DNA from: Cytidiella melzeri
Lineage: Eukaryota; Basidiomycota; Agaricomycetes; Polyporales; Irpicaceae
Assembly: GCA_022592445.1 (NCBI GenBank)
Contig: JABYQR010000239.1
Location: 1 to 64,000 of the forward strand
Direction of reading: 5' to 3'
Length of the DNA: 64,000 bases
Every line of letters begins with the position of its first letter. The stretch's first letter is position 1. Both the position numbers and the translations under genes were made by a program. Below the pieces are notes generated by a model, which saw nothing but the letters and a program-made list of their open reading frames with translations, was not told the origin of the DNA and did no database searches. Shown piece after piece: positions 46,622-56,177 of this stretch.

Positions 46622-47371
46622 CGAGTATCAACCTCCAAGAAGTCACGGCCGTTGTCACTTTCCAGAACATCACATTAGGTGCCATTGAACATCAGTCGTT
46701 AACCTTTCGTGCCGACGGCTACAGCAATGCCACATCGCCCGAGCTTTCCTTCAACTTCAATCTGCAGCCGGAGGTTGTGATCGAGCTTTTGCTGATTAGG
46801 AGTGCGCAGAAAGGCGTGAGCTTGGGACCTCTGCCAGATCTGTTCCAGCTTCTTTTAGACAGCCCCGACGTGAAGACGAATGTGTGTATATTGTCGACTA
46901 ATTTACTCAACTGAGCTTATCGGCCAATAGATCAACACCACCGTAGACACCAGTGCTCCGACTTGTGTCAGGTAAGTGTAATACATTTGACTAACATGGA
47001 CCGCACAACCGCTTACTCCGCCACCACAGCGGCAACCAATTTGACGTGGATGGTGCTATTTTGAACGCCCTTGCTGGCTTGCAGGTCAACCTCACTGTAG
47101 ATAGCGCCGTCTTATTGGACGACTGTGAGGCTACAAGTACTGGTAGTGACGAATCCTCTGATGAATTCATTAGATGCGACGAACCTTGCTTTTAACCAGT
47201 CTAATGTCCCTGCTGTTGTAAGTCTTCCTTCTCTCACTCTGTGCCTCAGCCTGAGATACTGACCCTAACACGTAGATCGACGACACTGCGCTTTACTTGA
47301 TTGGCGCGGTTGCACCTCCAATCGTGCAAGCCCTAGTCGATCAGGCCTCTCTGGTCTTCAACGAAGCCAAT
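46622..47371 (+). pseudogene. Tag1-like DUF3712 protein, middle piece
   Basis: It continues the host frame after the LINE. The exon reads ASINLQEVTAVVTFQNITLG and runs to a GTGTGT donor near 46880. Further exons follow near 46932-46970, 47031-47122, 47170-47219 and 47278-47371, including NALAGLQVNLTVDSAVLLDD and IDDTALYLIGAVAPPIVQAL. The exon is cut within VFNEAN by the copia element. Only six nucleotides of exon remained beyond the insertion site, and they are found at 52506-52511. Splice sites and frame here are undamaged, which suggests that the insertions are recent compared with decay of the gene. Confidence 0.8.
47367..47371. repeat. Copia target-site duplication, left
   Basis: CCAAT here and at 52502-52506. 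Removing the element and one copy restores FNEANIT across the exon. Confidence 0.92.
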
Positions 47372-47584
47372 TATCAATCAGACGAACTGGCACGGAGTGA
47401 GCAACCGACCGAACATTCCATAGGACACATACGTACCTGGCACGGAGTGAGCAACCGACAGGTTGCCCCTGTGCCAGGCCGCGATCTTTTATACATGGCG
47501 GGTATTCCGTATATAGTACCCTGGCGCACCAGCGCCCCGTCCCTCATTCCTCATTCGTCTCTAGCAGCGGGTCACTCTCTGACA
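47372..47584 (-). repeat. Copia 3' LTR
   Basis: 213 bp, identical by eye to 52289-52501. It contains a 22-bp direct repeat (TGGCACGGAGTGAGCAACCG twice) and a TATAAAAG box on the minus strand at 47493-47486. Confidence 0.93.
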
Positions 47585-49510
47585 CCCCCCTTGACCCGCG
47601 AGTAGCCCCAACATTTCCACCCCTCGTGTATGTAGAACCCGTGGTAGTGCTTTTGTGAATATATCGGCCGTGTTTTGTTTTCCGGATACGCGTGTGACAT
47701 TAATCAGTCCGTCGTTTACGCAGTTTCGAATGAAATGCGCCTTGATGTCTATGTGCTTCATTCGTGTATGACCGTAGGGATCGTGCGTACACGCTATGGT
47801 ACCGTTGTTGTCACAGAAGAGGGTAGTCGGTGTGGACTGTGGAATGCCAAGTTCTCCGAGTAGTTGTTGTAGCCATATGACTTGACAAGCGGCGTGTGAG
47901 CAGGCAAGGTATTCGGCCTCACAAGAGGATAGTGCGACGACGGGTTGTTGTTTGGAACTCCATGCGACCGGTGACCCATAAACGACCATGACGTACCCAG
48001 AAATGGATTTCCTTCCCTCTCCAGATCCCCAGTCGGAGTCCGTGAATCCGTGAAACAGGGGATACGCTGCGTCGAGGTTTCCTAAAGTAAGACCTAAGGA
48101 CCGAGTGCCTTGGAGATATCTCAGTAGGTGCTTGGCTGCCGTCCAGTGCGTATGACCATAGCACGACATGTACTTTGCGAGTTCTCGCACTGCGTACGCA
48201 ATATCGGGTCGTGTCGTAGTCGCAAGATACATAACTTTACCGACGAGGGTGCAGTACGGGAGTGCTTTGATTTCAGCGCGTTCGGCGTCGGACTTTGCAG
48301 TGTCTTCTCGCACGAGAGGTGTCTTGGGTGGTAGAGGTGTTGAAACGGAGTTGCAGAATTCCATATCGAATTGTCGAAGGATCGATAGCGTATAGGCTTC
48401 TTGTGACAGGAAGATGTTTCTTCGTTTGCGATTTCTGGTCACCTTGCATCCGAGTAGCCACTCGACCTGTCCATTGTCCGTGATCTCGAACATACCCCTT
48501 ATCCCTTCTGTCACCGAGTCTGACTCAGCCTCCGAAGTTGTGGCCAACAATATGTCGTCGACGCTGGTGGCTGACATTGCCTTGACGTTGTCCTTGTCGC
48601 GGACATGGACGCTCCAATCAGATTCGCACCTGTGAAATCCGAGCGTCTGGTATTTTCCGTTGAACTCGAGGTACCAGGACCTCACAGCCTGTTTCAACCC
48701 GTACAGGCCCTTTCGCAAACGCCAGTATCCTTTTCCCAGGATTGGCGGTTTTGTCATGTAGATTTCCTCCGCGAGCGGTCCGTTCAGGAACGCCGTTTTG
48801 ATGTCGATATGGCGGAGGTGAAGATCTTCGTGTGCCGATATAGCCAGGATTGTCCGTATCAAGTCCCAGCGGGCGACCGGAGCGAATGTGAACGTAAAAT
48901 CTTGGCCCGGGATTTGTGTGAAGCCTTTCGCCACTAATCGCGCCTTGAATCTCGAGATGTGCCCATCCGCATTGCGTTTGATGTGCAAGACCCACTTGGA
49001 GTCAACGGGTTTCCTTCCTGGGGGAACGCTCTCGACATCTTCGTAGACACCCTTCTCGTAGAGGGCGTGGAGTTCCTCGTGTATCGCCGCTAACCACTGA
49101 TCCCAGTATTTTCCGCGTTCCGCTTCTGAAACTGAGTGTGGGTCCTTGGCGTCAGCATCGTCGATTGGAGTTGGTAGGGCGTTTGTCGAAGACGTTGAAG
49201 ACGTTGAAATCTGAGACAGTGAGACGTCGTGTGTGAGAGCGGAAAGAACAAGGTCCCGTTGGACTGGCAACCCCCCCTTGTCCGAATACACGGCGTTGTC
49301 AGTTTTGTACCTGATCGGCAAAGTACGTTGTCGACCTCTGAGAACGTTTGCCTCATCCGGAGGCGTAGCGTTTAGGAGGTCTTCTCTTGTCTCTTCCGGA
49401 GACAAGTTGTTGTGCCCAACCGGGGCGCGCACGTTTGGTTCAACCGGAACCAGCCCATCCGGGGCGTGATTGGCTGACGTTGGTTCTCTACCGGAGAATT
49501 CGTCATTCAT
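47561..49510 (-). CDS. Copia pol C-terminal part: reverse transcriptase and RNase H
   Basis: A 649-residue frame. The RT starts around SRFKARLVAKGFTQIPGQDF and has LRHIDIKTAFLNGPLAEEIY (motif A) and KGLYGLKQAVRSWYLEF. Motif C reads SVDD where copia has YVDD. RNase H follows: HGFTDSDWGSGEGRKSISGY, VALSSCEAEYLA, and KHIDIKAHFIRN near the end. The last residues run a few codons into the LTR. The frame is open, but it is separated from integrase by frameshifts upstream, so it is not expressed as one polyprotein unless translation recodes. With Ser at the first YVDD position, activity is doubtful. Confidence 0.88.
   Translation of the reverse strand: MNDEFSGREPTSANHAPDGLVPVEPNVRAPVGHNNLSPEETREDLLNATPPDEANVLRGRQRTLPIRYKTDNAVYSDKGGLPVQRDLVLSALTHDVSLSQISTSSTSSTNALPTPIDDADAKDPHSVSEAERGKYWDQWLAAIHEELHALYEKGVYEDVESVPPGRKPVDSKWVLHIKRNADGHISRFKARLVAKGFTQIPGQDFTFTFAPVARWDLIRTILAISAHEDLHLRHIDIKTAFLNGPLAEEIYMTKPPILGKGYWRLRKGLYGLKQAVRSWYLEFNGKYQTLGFHRCESDWSVHVRDKDNVKAMSATSVDDILLATTSEAESDSVTEGIRGMFEITDNGQVEWLLGCKVTRNRKRRNIFLSQEAYTLSILRQFDMEFCNSVSTPLPPKTPLVREDTAKSDAERAEIKALPYCTLVGKVMYLATTTRPDIAYAVRELAKYMSCYGHTHWTAAKHLLRYLQGTRSLGLTLGNLDAAYPLFHGFTDSDWGSGEGRKSISGYVMVVYGSPVAWSSKQQPVVALSSCEAEYLACSHAACQVIWLQQLLGELGIPQSTPTTLFCDNNGTIACTHDPYGHTRMKHIDIKAHFIRNCVNDGLINVTRVSGKQNTADIFTKALPRVLHTRGVEMLGLLAGQGGCQRVTRC
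47585..47592 (-). other. Copia polypurine tract
   Basis: The minus strand reads AAGGGGGG immediately before the 3' LTR. This is the expected plus-strand primer site. Confidence 0.8.
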
Positions 49511-50476
49511 TGATTCTTTTGTGGTACCAGAAGTACATACTGGTGTGGCGTATTGGTGGTGTTGTTGAAGCGGACGTGTTGGGCATGATTACGTCGTCCA
49601 TAGCGGCGATGAGAGCGAGGAGGATTGAGGTGTGGGGAAAGCATCATCGAGAAACACAACATCTCGACGTACACGTACAGCTCGCGAGTTTGGAAACCAA
49701 ATTAGATAGCCTTTGGCATCTTGTGCGTATCCAACGAAGCGTCCCTCCTCGCCTCGTGCCTGGATTTTGTTTAATGAGTCAGCGTCCATTCGCCTCGAGA
49801 TGACGCGAGTACCAAAAACTCGGAAATGCGAAATATCCGGATGACGATTGTACCAGACGTAGTAAGGCGTGTGGTTGTGTGGAAGGCGGTGGTGGAGATT
49901 CGTTCAAGATATGTGCCGCGCATTGGACGGCTAGGGGCCAGAAGAAGTCGGTGAGTCCGCTGTCGATGAGCATAGCTCGCGCCATGGAAGCCAGTGTCCA
50001 GTTTGTCCTTTCAGCCACGCCGTTCTGTGGTGAGGCGTCAGGAACAATTTTCTCTAGTGTGATCCCCTCGTTGTTGCAGTAGGCACGGAAATTGCCCATG
50101 ATGAGTTCTGGAGCGTTGTCGACCCTGAGTACAGCCACCTTCTGTCCTGTGAAGCGTTCCACTGCCGTTTTGTATTTGATGAATTCTTGTAGCGCGTCTG
50201 ACCGCGATTTGAGGAATAAGGCGACACGCCACCTGGAGTGGCAGTCAACGCACAGCATGAAATATTTGATGCCACCGTAACCGATAGGTAAAGGACCACA
50301 GATGTCGATATGAATGTGGAAGAGTAGGCGATCAGCCCTGAGATTCGAGGATTTGGGAAAAGGTAGGCGCTTGATGTTTGCGCGCGCGCATGTTTCGCAA
50401 GTGTGTTGGGCTTGAGGATCCGTAATGATTTTGATCCCATCAGTTGAGTGGGATAGCCCTTTTACGCCTAGATGGC
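49511..50476 (-). pseudogene. Copia integrase region, frameshifted
   Basis: The integrase zinc-binding start (HRLLGHLGVKGL, with a TGA just before it where Trp is usual) and the core (FHIHIDICGPLPIGYGGIKY, VLRVDNAPELIMGNF, DASPQNGVAERTN) share a frame down to about 49880. The frame then jumps to one reading TPYYVWYNRHPDISHFRVFG and RFVGYAQDAKGYLIWFPNSR, and it breaks again near 49590. The gag frame also ends out of phase at 50477. At least three indels and one nonsense change are present. Confidence 0.82.
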
Positions 50477-52174
50477 CTAGTAGGCGGTGTCAAAACCCGG
50501 GGTTGCTGCGCGAATGTTTGTGGCCAAGATGTGTGGTTCGGAGATGCGGTCAATGAGCGAGGAAGTACTGACGCGTGTGGAAAGATCTCGGGACAGTGTG
50601 GTGACGTTTAACTTGTAGAGATCATTGTCGTCAAGATGTCCAGCCATAATCGTCTCGCCATTGAAGTCCAAGGTGATGCGTCCAGCCTTTGTCATAGATC
50701 CTACGCCCCTCCGCTCGAGACATCCCTGCGAGACCAAGTTCATGCGCGCAGAGGGGACGTGTAAGACATCAGTGAGTTTGACAGTGTGCGTGGAACCGTT
50801 CACAGTTGCGTGTAGATACACATTACCTACACCGATCGCGGAGGTGGTCAGGGCAGATCCGAAGCCGCGAACATTGAGAGGTTGTATGGGTTGATACTCC
50901 TCGAATACGGTGCGATCAAAAAAGATGTGCCTGTTAGCTCCAGAATCGTGATAGACTGAAGAATTCTTGGCGTGATCGCGTGAGAGGGCGGCGTTACTGC
51001 AGTTGATGGCGTTGCCGGGATCTGCGAGCGTCATGGCATTGAACGAGTATACTGTGTCTTGGGACAAAATCGACGCGGAGTTGACATCTACGTTTGGAGG
51101 TTTAGGAATCTCCGTGGCGATGTTGGCGTTGGGTTCTTTGTCCTTTTCGACGTTAAACTTCTTTGAGACATTCTTCGACTTACGCCGTTGTGAGCGTGGT
51201 AGGTGGATGTCCTTTCTTCCCCTCCACCATTCGGGATACTGTCCGCACTTTCCTCCTCCATACGCGAAACATTCATCTATTGTGTGTCCGCGCGGTCTAT
51301 CGCAATCCACGTTTGAGCACCATTTTGTTTGCCGCTTAGCGCCAGGGCTGTCTGCATGGCTGATGGTTGTGACGGATACAGTGGGGGCGGAGCGCTTACG
51401 GAAAAGGTTGTCGGTCTCGTAGATCTGCGCAATCACATCGGTATCGTTCTTCGTCTGAGCCCAATCCTCCTCCTTGATTAATTCAATGACTCTCGATGAG
51501 GACATTGGATTCCCTGACCCATGTGCTACGCTCATTTCCTGGTGCAGCGTGCGGGAGAACATTCTCCAACTGTTGTCGGTGGGGATGAGATCAGCAAGGG
51601 TCGTCGCGAAGTTGATGTCCGAGAGTCGATTTGGATCTTGATCGCATAGCTCAGCGTAGAGAGCGCGCATTCTGTCTGCCCATTTGCTGACGATCATATT
51701 CTCTTGACATGTGAAGCTCATCAATTTCTGATGGAGTGACGATGCCCTGAGATTGTTGATGGGGCGATACTCGGAACGGAGGATTTCCCAGGCGACTTTG
51801 GCAGCTTTCGTCCGTCCGACAAGATGGATTTTGGAGCGAGGAATGGCTTCAAGTAAGAGAGCTATTGCCGTCATATTTGCTTCATACCAAGGTTCAGCAT
51901 CCTTAGTGGCTTTCTCAACTAGATCCTCGTTTCCCTTCTTGATGCCCTTGTGTACATTCCCGGTGATGGGATCTTGGACTTCGTCGTTGTAGGTCTCCTT
52001 TAGAGTGGGAATAGTGGGAGGTACGGACTCGGGCCCTTCAAAGTATTTCCATAGGTGAATAGACCTCAATTTTGCTTCAACCTGTATGATCCATGTACCA
52101 TAGGAATTGCTGTCGCCGTCGTCTTCGAGTTTCGGTAACGTATTCTTCGAAGAGTCTTTGATGAGATTCGACAT
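50477..52174 (-). CDS. Copia gag and protease part
   Basis: A 565-residue frame starting MSNLIKDSSKNTLPKLEDDG. It contains the copia gag segment (YGTWIIQVEAKLRSIHLWKY), a zinc knuckle (CSNVDCDRPRGHTIDEC), and the aspartic protease core VYHDSGANRHIF. It ends at a premature stop just before the integrase zinc-binding motif, where one base change of frame is needed to continue. Confidence 0.88.
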   Translation of the reverse strand: MSNLIKDSSKNTLPKLEDDGDSNSYGTWIIQVEAKLRSIHLWKYFEGPESVPPTIPTLKETYNDEVQDPITGNVHKGIKKGNEDLVEKATKDAEPWYEANMTAIALLLEAIPRSKIHLVGRTKAAKVAWEILRSEYRPINNLRASSLHQKLMSFTCQENMIVSKWADRMRALYAELCDQDPNRLSDINFATTLADLIPTDNSWRMFSRTLHQEMSVAHGSGNPMSSSRVIELIKEEDWAQTKNDTDVIAQIYETDNLFRKRSAPTVSVTTISHADSPGAKRQTKWCSNVDCDRPRGHTIDECFAYGGGKCGQYPEWWRGRKDIHLPRSQRRKSKNVSKKFNVEKDKEPNANIATEIPKPPNVDVNSASILSQDTVYSFNAMTLADPGNAINCSNAALSRDHAKNSSVYHDSGANRHIFFDRTVFEEYQPIQPLNVRGFGSALTTSAIGVGNVYLHATVNGSTHTVKLTDVLHVPSARMNLVSQGCLERRGVGSMTKAGRITLDFNGETIMAGHLDDNDLYKLNVTTLSRDLSTRVSTSSLIDRISEPHILATNIRAATPGFDTAY

Positions 52175-52268
52175 GGCGATTTATGTATAGATAGGGGTAC
52201 AATTGGATGAGACAGCAACGATGCTGGTAGCGATGGAAAGTTCGTCTGGAATCTGATGGGTAGCTCTT

Positions 52269-52288
52269 GGAGCACGGGGCTCATAACC
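52269..52288 (-). other. Copia primer-binding site (half-tRNA type)
   Basis: Directly inside the 5' LTR, the plus strand reads GGAGCACGGGGCTCATAACC. This resembles the anticodon arm of initiator tRNA-Met (CTCATAA with its CCC/GGG stem). The minus-strand PBS is therefore complementary to an internal part of the tRNA, as in Drosophila copia and yeast Ty5, rather than to its 3' end. Confidence 0.7.
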
Positions 52289-52501
52289 TATCAATCAGAC
52301 GAACTGGCACGGAGTGAGCAACCGACCGAACATTCCATAGGACACATACGTACCTGGCACGGAGTGAGCAACCGACAGGTTGCCCCTGTGCCAGGCCGCG
52401 ATCTTTTATACATGGCGGGTATTCCGTATATAGTACCCTGGCGCACCAGCGCCCCGTCCCTCATTCCTCATTCGTCTCTAGCAGCGGGTCACTCTCTGAC
52501 A
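52289..52501 (-). repeat. Copia 5' LTR
   Basis: 213 bp, identical by eye to 47372-47584. The TATAAAAG box at 52410-52403 (minus) probably drives transcription. Confidence 0.93.
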
Positions 52502-52506
52502 CCAAT
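52502..52506. repeat. Copia target-site duplication, right
   Basis: CCAAT, partner of 47367-47371. Confidence 0.92.
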
Positions 52507-55359
52507 ATCACGTATGTCAACTCATTGTCTACGTCACAATCGTTCTCATTCTACTTCCAAGAAACATCTCGAATGCTGGCTTTGATTTAGCTTTGGTTGG
52601 CTCGCTGACTGGGACGGGACCTCTCGATGCAGAGATTACATTCATGGAGCCTGTCACGTACGTCGACCTAAAACATTTTTCCATAATCACTCACTTCAAT
52701 CAATGTGACGTCTATCCTAGGGTTACATGGGAGGGGCAAGACATAGCCACGATTGCGTTGCCTGCGGGTGAGTTAACCACGGCCTGTCTAATCCTCTTTG
52801 AAACGCTGATTCTGCTTCGAAGTGTGTGCGGGCGCAAACGCTGGTGTTCCTGACTACCGGACCAATGGGCAGCTTGTCATAACGAACCAGGACGCGTGAG
52901 TACGATCTCTAGCAGAAGTGACCATTCATTGATGACAGCATTCAGATTCACAACGTTCGCCACGTTTCTCCTGCACAATCCGAGCTTCACCTGGGTGATC
53001 TCCACTGACAGTCTTCGAGTGACCGCTCTGGGAACCATTTTCGACAACGTGTCCCTCACGAAGAACATTACCCTAAAGGCCTTCAATGGTCTTCCCGGAG
53101 TTACTATCAGCAACTTCCAGCTCCCTAGTGACGATCCGGCAGGCGGAATACACATTGAGACGGATTCTTCTATCCCGTCACCTGCTCGTAAGTCTACCAG
53201 TCCTGCTCGTTAGATTGAGATACTAACGAGCCACAGAACTGGGTATCGATCTGGGAATTGTCGTTTTCAACGCTTTCTTCGATGATGTGTTGGTCGGTCC
53301 TCTAACAGGAAGCGGGTTGGTCTTACCACCTTTGTCAACAGTAACGGAGCATCTTTCGGGGCGTATTGTACCACAGTCCGGCTCTGACCTCGACACTATT
53401 GGTCTTCTGTTCTCTCGCTACTTGGCGGGTGACAATCAAACGCTCACGATCTCAGGGGTTTCGGTAAACCCAGGGTCAGGAGACGTGACATGGCTGAGTA
53501 CTGCGTTCAAGACGCTCACATTGTCGGTCACTCTACCTGGCCAGAAATTCGCGGTACGTCGCGCATCGTCCTGGCAGATAATAGCTGACGCTGGGGTCTC
53601 AAGATCATCCAGTCAATCACTATCAAGGACCTTGAGGTCAACATGACAAGTCAAGACGAGGCTTTTGCGCCTGTGACAAGCTCGCAGAATACTATGGCGA
53701 CATACAAGAATCCTTTCGGCTTTTCATTGCAGGTTATACAGTCCGGAGAAAACATAACACTGTATTCCGGGGATGTTGACATCGCTACGGTAAGTTGCGC
53801 AACTGTTTCCATTGTCTGCGGCCTTACGAATGCATGTTCAGCTTGATTTGCCCTTAGTGGAGGCCGATGGAGGCGTTTCCACCGGAAACATTGCCGATTT
53901 GGCGTTATCGTTCACCGATCAGCGGTTGACCGCTTTGAACGGCGGTGCTTTCGGAGCGTTCTTCACAGCTGTCACCGACACATCATCTGTGGGATTTGGA
54001 CTGAAAGGAACGGCCGACGTAGTAGCAAAGACGTCCATCGGCGATGTATCGATCTCTGGCATTCCCTTCGATGTTCAATCAGCTTTGACTGGTATTGGTC
54101 AGTTCGGCGGTACAGCACAACTCAGCGACGTCGCGATCACTGGCAGCGGAGGAGATGGCGGTAATCAATATGTCAAGTCACCTCTGAAGACGACACTGCA
54201 TAACCCGTCAAACGTCTCGCTCCAGACGAACGACGTGTCACTCCCTGTCTTCTACAAGGGCACCCAGATCGGAAGGGCTGCAATAGATGTGAGCATGCAC
54301 TCGAATTATCTTATCCAACCTCACCGAGTCGTATCCAGCCGTTCTCTCTCGTGCCTGGGGATAATTCGGTCCCGACCGTTTTCGAATACATGCCCAGTGA
54401 CGCAAACGATACCACCGCACAAGCATTCCTCTCAGAATTCCTCACTACAGGAGACACGATCCCCCTCATGATTCAAGGTGACGGCCAAAGCTCGCCGTAC
54501 GAGAGTCTGATTCCAGCTCTGGAGGGTGTCAAGATCTCGACGAGCTTGACAGGCATCAACTTCCCCAAGCTCATCACTCACATTACCGTGTATATCACGG
54601 CTGATACCCTTTTCGAGTATGTTTGTCAATCGGTACCGGTTGAGAAGCAAAAGAGTACTAATTGATCCTTACAGTAATTACGTTTCCATCAACTTTGACG
54701 TTTCGAACCCGTTGGAGGCGGACTTGGACATCAAATTCGTACAATCCGACGCGAGCGTGAACGGAGAAATTTTTGCGCATTTCGACCAGACTTTCGACAA
54801 CTTTGTCGTCCCTGCCAAGGGCTCAGCGAACAGCGGCACGTTCGGCAACGTGCTCTTGACGCAAGGAGCTCTGGCATCTCTGGCGATCATCCCGCTTGGA
54901 TACTTGGACATCGGAGCTGCTCAGTCTGCTCAAATCGGTGTAGGGGGCTACGAGGTTCCATGGTTGAAGATACAGCAAGCGGGTATTCCAACGACGTACT
55001 CGCTGTCGCTTTCGATTTCGGAGATGCACCAGATCGCTTCAACCCTCAGCGCCTCCGAGGCTGGCCACACTTTGGCCTCGTCGGTCCTGTCGGGAGCTTC
55101 CTCGCTGATTGCAAGCATTACTGGAGATGCGTCGGCGGGACTGTCTAGCGCGTCTGCGGTGGTAACAAGTATCGAGTCGGAGGTCGCATCTGGAGTATCG
55201 CAAGCCACGTCGGTCGTCGACCAGCTTACCAGCGACGTCGGAGGCATACTTCATCCCACGTCTACGCCTGCTCCCACCACGTCGTCACCGTCATCTACTA
55301 GTAGTACCGAAACCGAAAATCCGCTACTACCGCCCGCCTTTCCTACATTATCTTTGTGA
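52507..55359 (+). pseudogene. Tag1-like DUF3712 protein, 3' piece
   Basis: It resumes the host exon for five nucleotides (ATCAC), then a GTATGT donor. The next exon starts at 52562 (NISNAGFDLALVGSLTGTG). Later exons repeat the family pattern: ITLKAFNGLPGVTISNFQLP, LPLVEADGGVSTGNIADLAL and FDVSNPLEADLDIKFVQSDA. The last exon encodes a Ser/Ala/Val-rich stretch (SGASSLIASITGDASAGLSS) and a Thr/Ser/Pro tail ending FPTLSL and TGA at 55357-55359. Frame and splice sites look sound. The full host gene, without inserts, would span about 9.6 kb. The piece has no own promoter and is presumably not expressed as part of the original protein. Confidence 0.8.
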
Positions 55360-56177
55360 GTGGCGGATGGACCTTACTGAAGTCGTTAGGATACCCTATT
55401 CACGAATCACGACCTTCTCAATGGCTGTAATCTCAACAATAATTCCCTCCTTCTTTACTACGCTCAAACACCAAACACTCTTCCTATCGCAGCTATCCCG
55501 CGCACGTGCCAAATCCAAATGTAAAACACAAAACCCCCCCCCCCCTTTAGCCCAACGCGCAAAAAGTGGTGCAAGGTGATCAGCGTTGCATATGGCGGCC
55601 TGAGGTTGATAACGAGTTTACTGGTGAGGAGAGTGCATAGTTTTACCTGTGCTCCGTCTGCACGGCCAGATCAGACAAAAAAAAACACCAAAAACTGTAT
55701 GAACGTATGATCATGATTTGTGCCAGTGGAATCTATATGCAAAATTAGAAAAAATAAAAGGCACGATTGCGCACATGTACGAACGAAAAAACAAACTCCC
55801 AAAGAGCTAAAAACAAGAAACGAAAAAAAAGTCTGTTCTTTCTCTAAGCAAAATATAGACGTGTGGGGTAGCGCAGAAATAAGACGGAGGGAGGGAGGAT
55901 GGAGGTGAGGGTGGCAGCAGTGAACACAAGTAAGTACTGACAACTTGTGCGTTCCGAGTTGGGAAGAGGGATGGGGCGGGTGCAGGGTGTGAGCAAGGGA
56001 ACGCGTTTATAGTAGGAAGAAGGATGATGATGATGAGGATGATGTTCATGACGATGCAACAAGAAAAACAATGAAAACAGCAATGTGAAAATTAAGCAAG
56101 CAAGCAAGCAAAAACTCGGCAGATCATTAGGAAAAAAACATAAAAAAACAAAAAATAGGTCATCAGGGAACATTAAT
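55360..56177. other. Intergenic between convergent genes
   Basis: A-rich and low-complexity, with a C11-12 homopolymer near 55538. No coding exon could be supported. It probably contains two 3' UTRs. Confidence 0.5.

Larger units (their letters stand above)
47372..52501 (-). mobile_element. Ty1/copia LTR retrotransposon
   Basis: 5.13 kb in minus orientation with 213-bp LTRs, a 5-bp CCAAT duplication, a primer-binding site next to the 5' LTR (52269-52288) and a polypurine tract next to the 3' LTR (47585-47592). Domain order gag, protease, integrase, RT, RNase H is diagnostic for copia. The LTR begins TGTCAG and ends TTGATA, so it has TG...TA rather than the usual TG...CA ends. Confidence 0.95.

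Noticed and set aside
52256..52585. Forward ORF across the copia 5' LTR
   Set aside because: It simply reads through LTR sequence and is repeated identically at the other LTR.
55671..56173. Minus-strand hydrophobic ORFs after the DUF3712 gene
   Set aside because: They are AT-rich, low-complexity frames with no start context or splice sites, most likely 3' UTR sequence.
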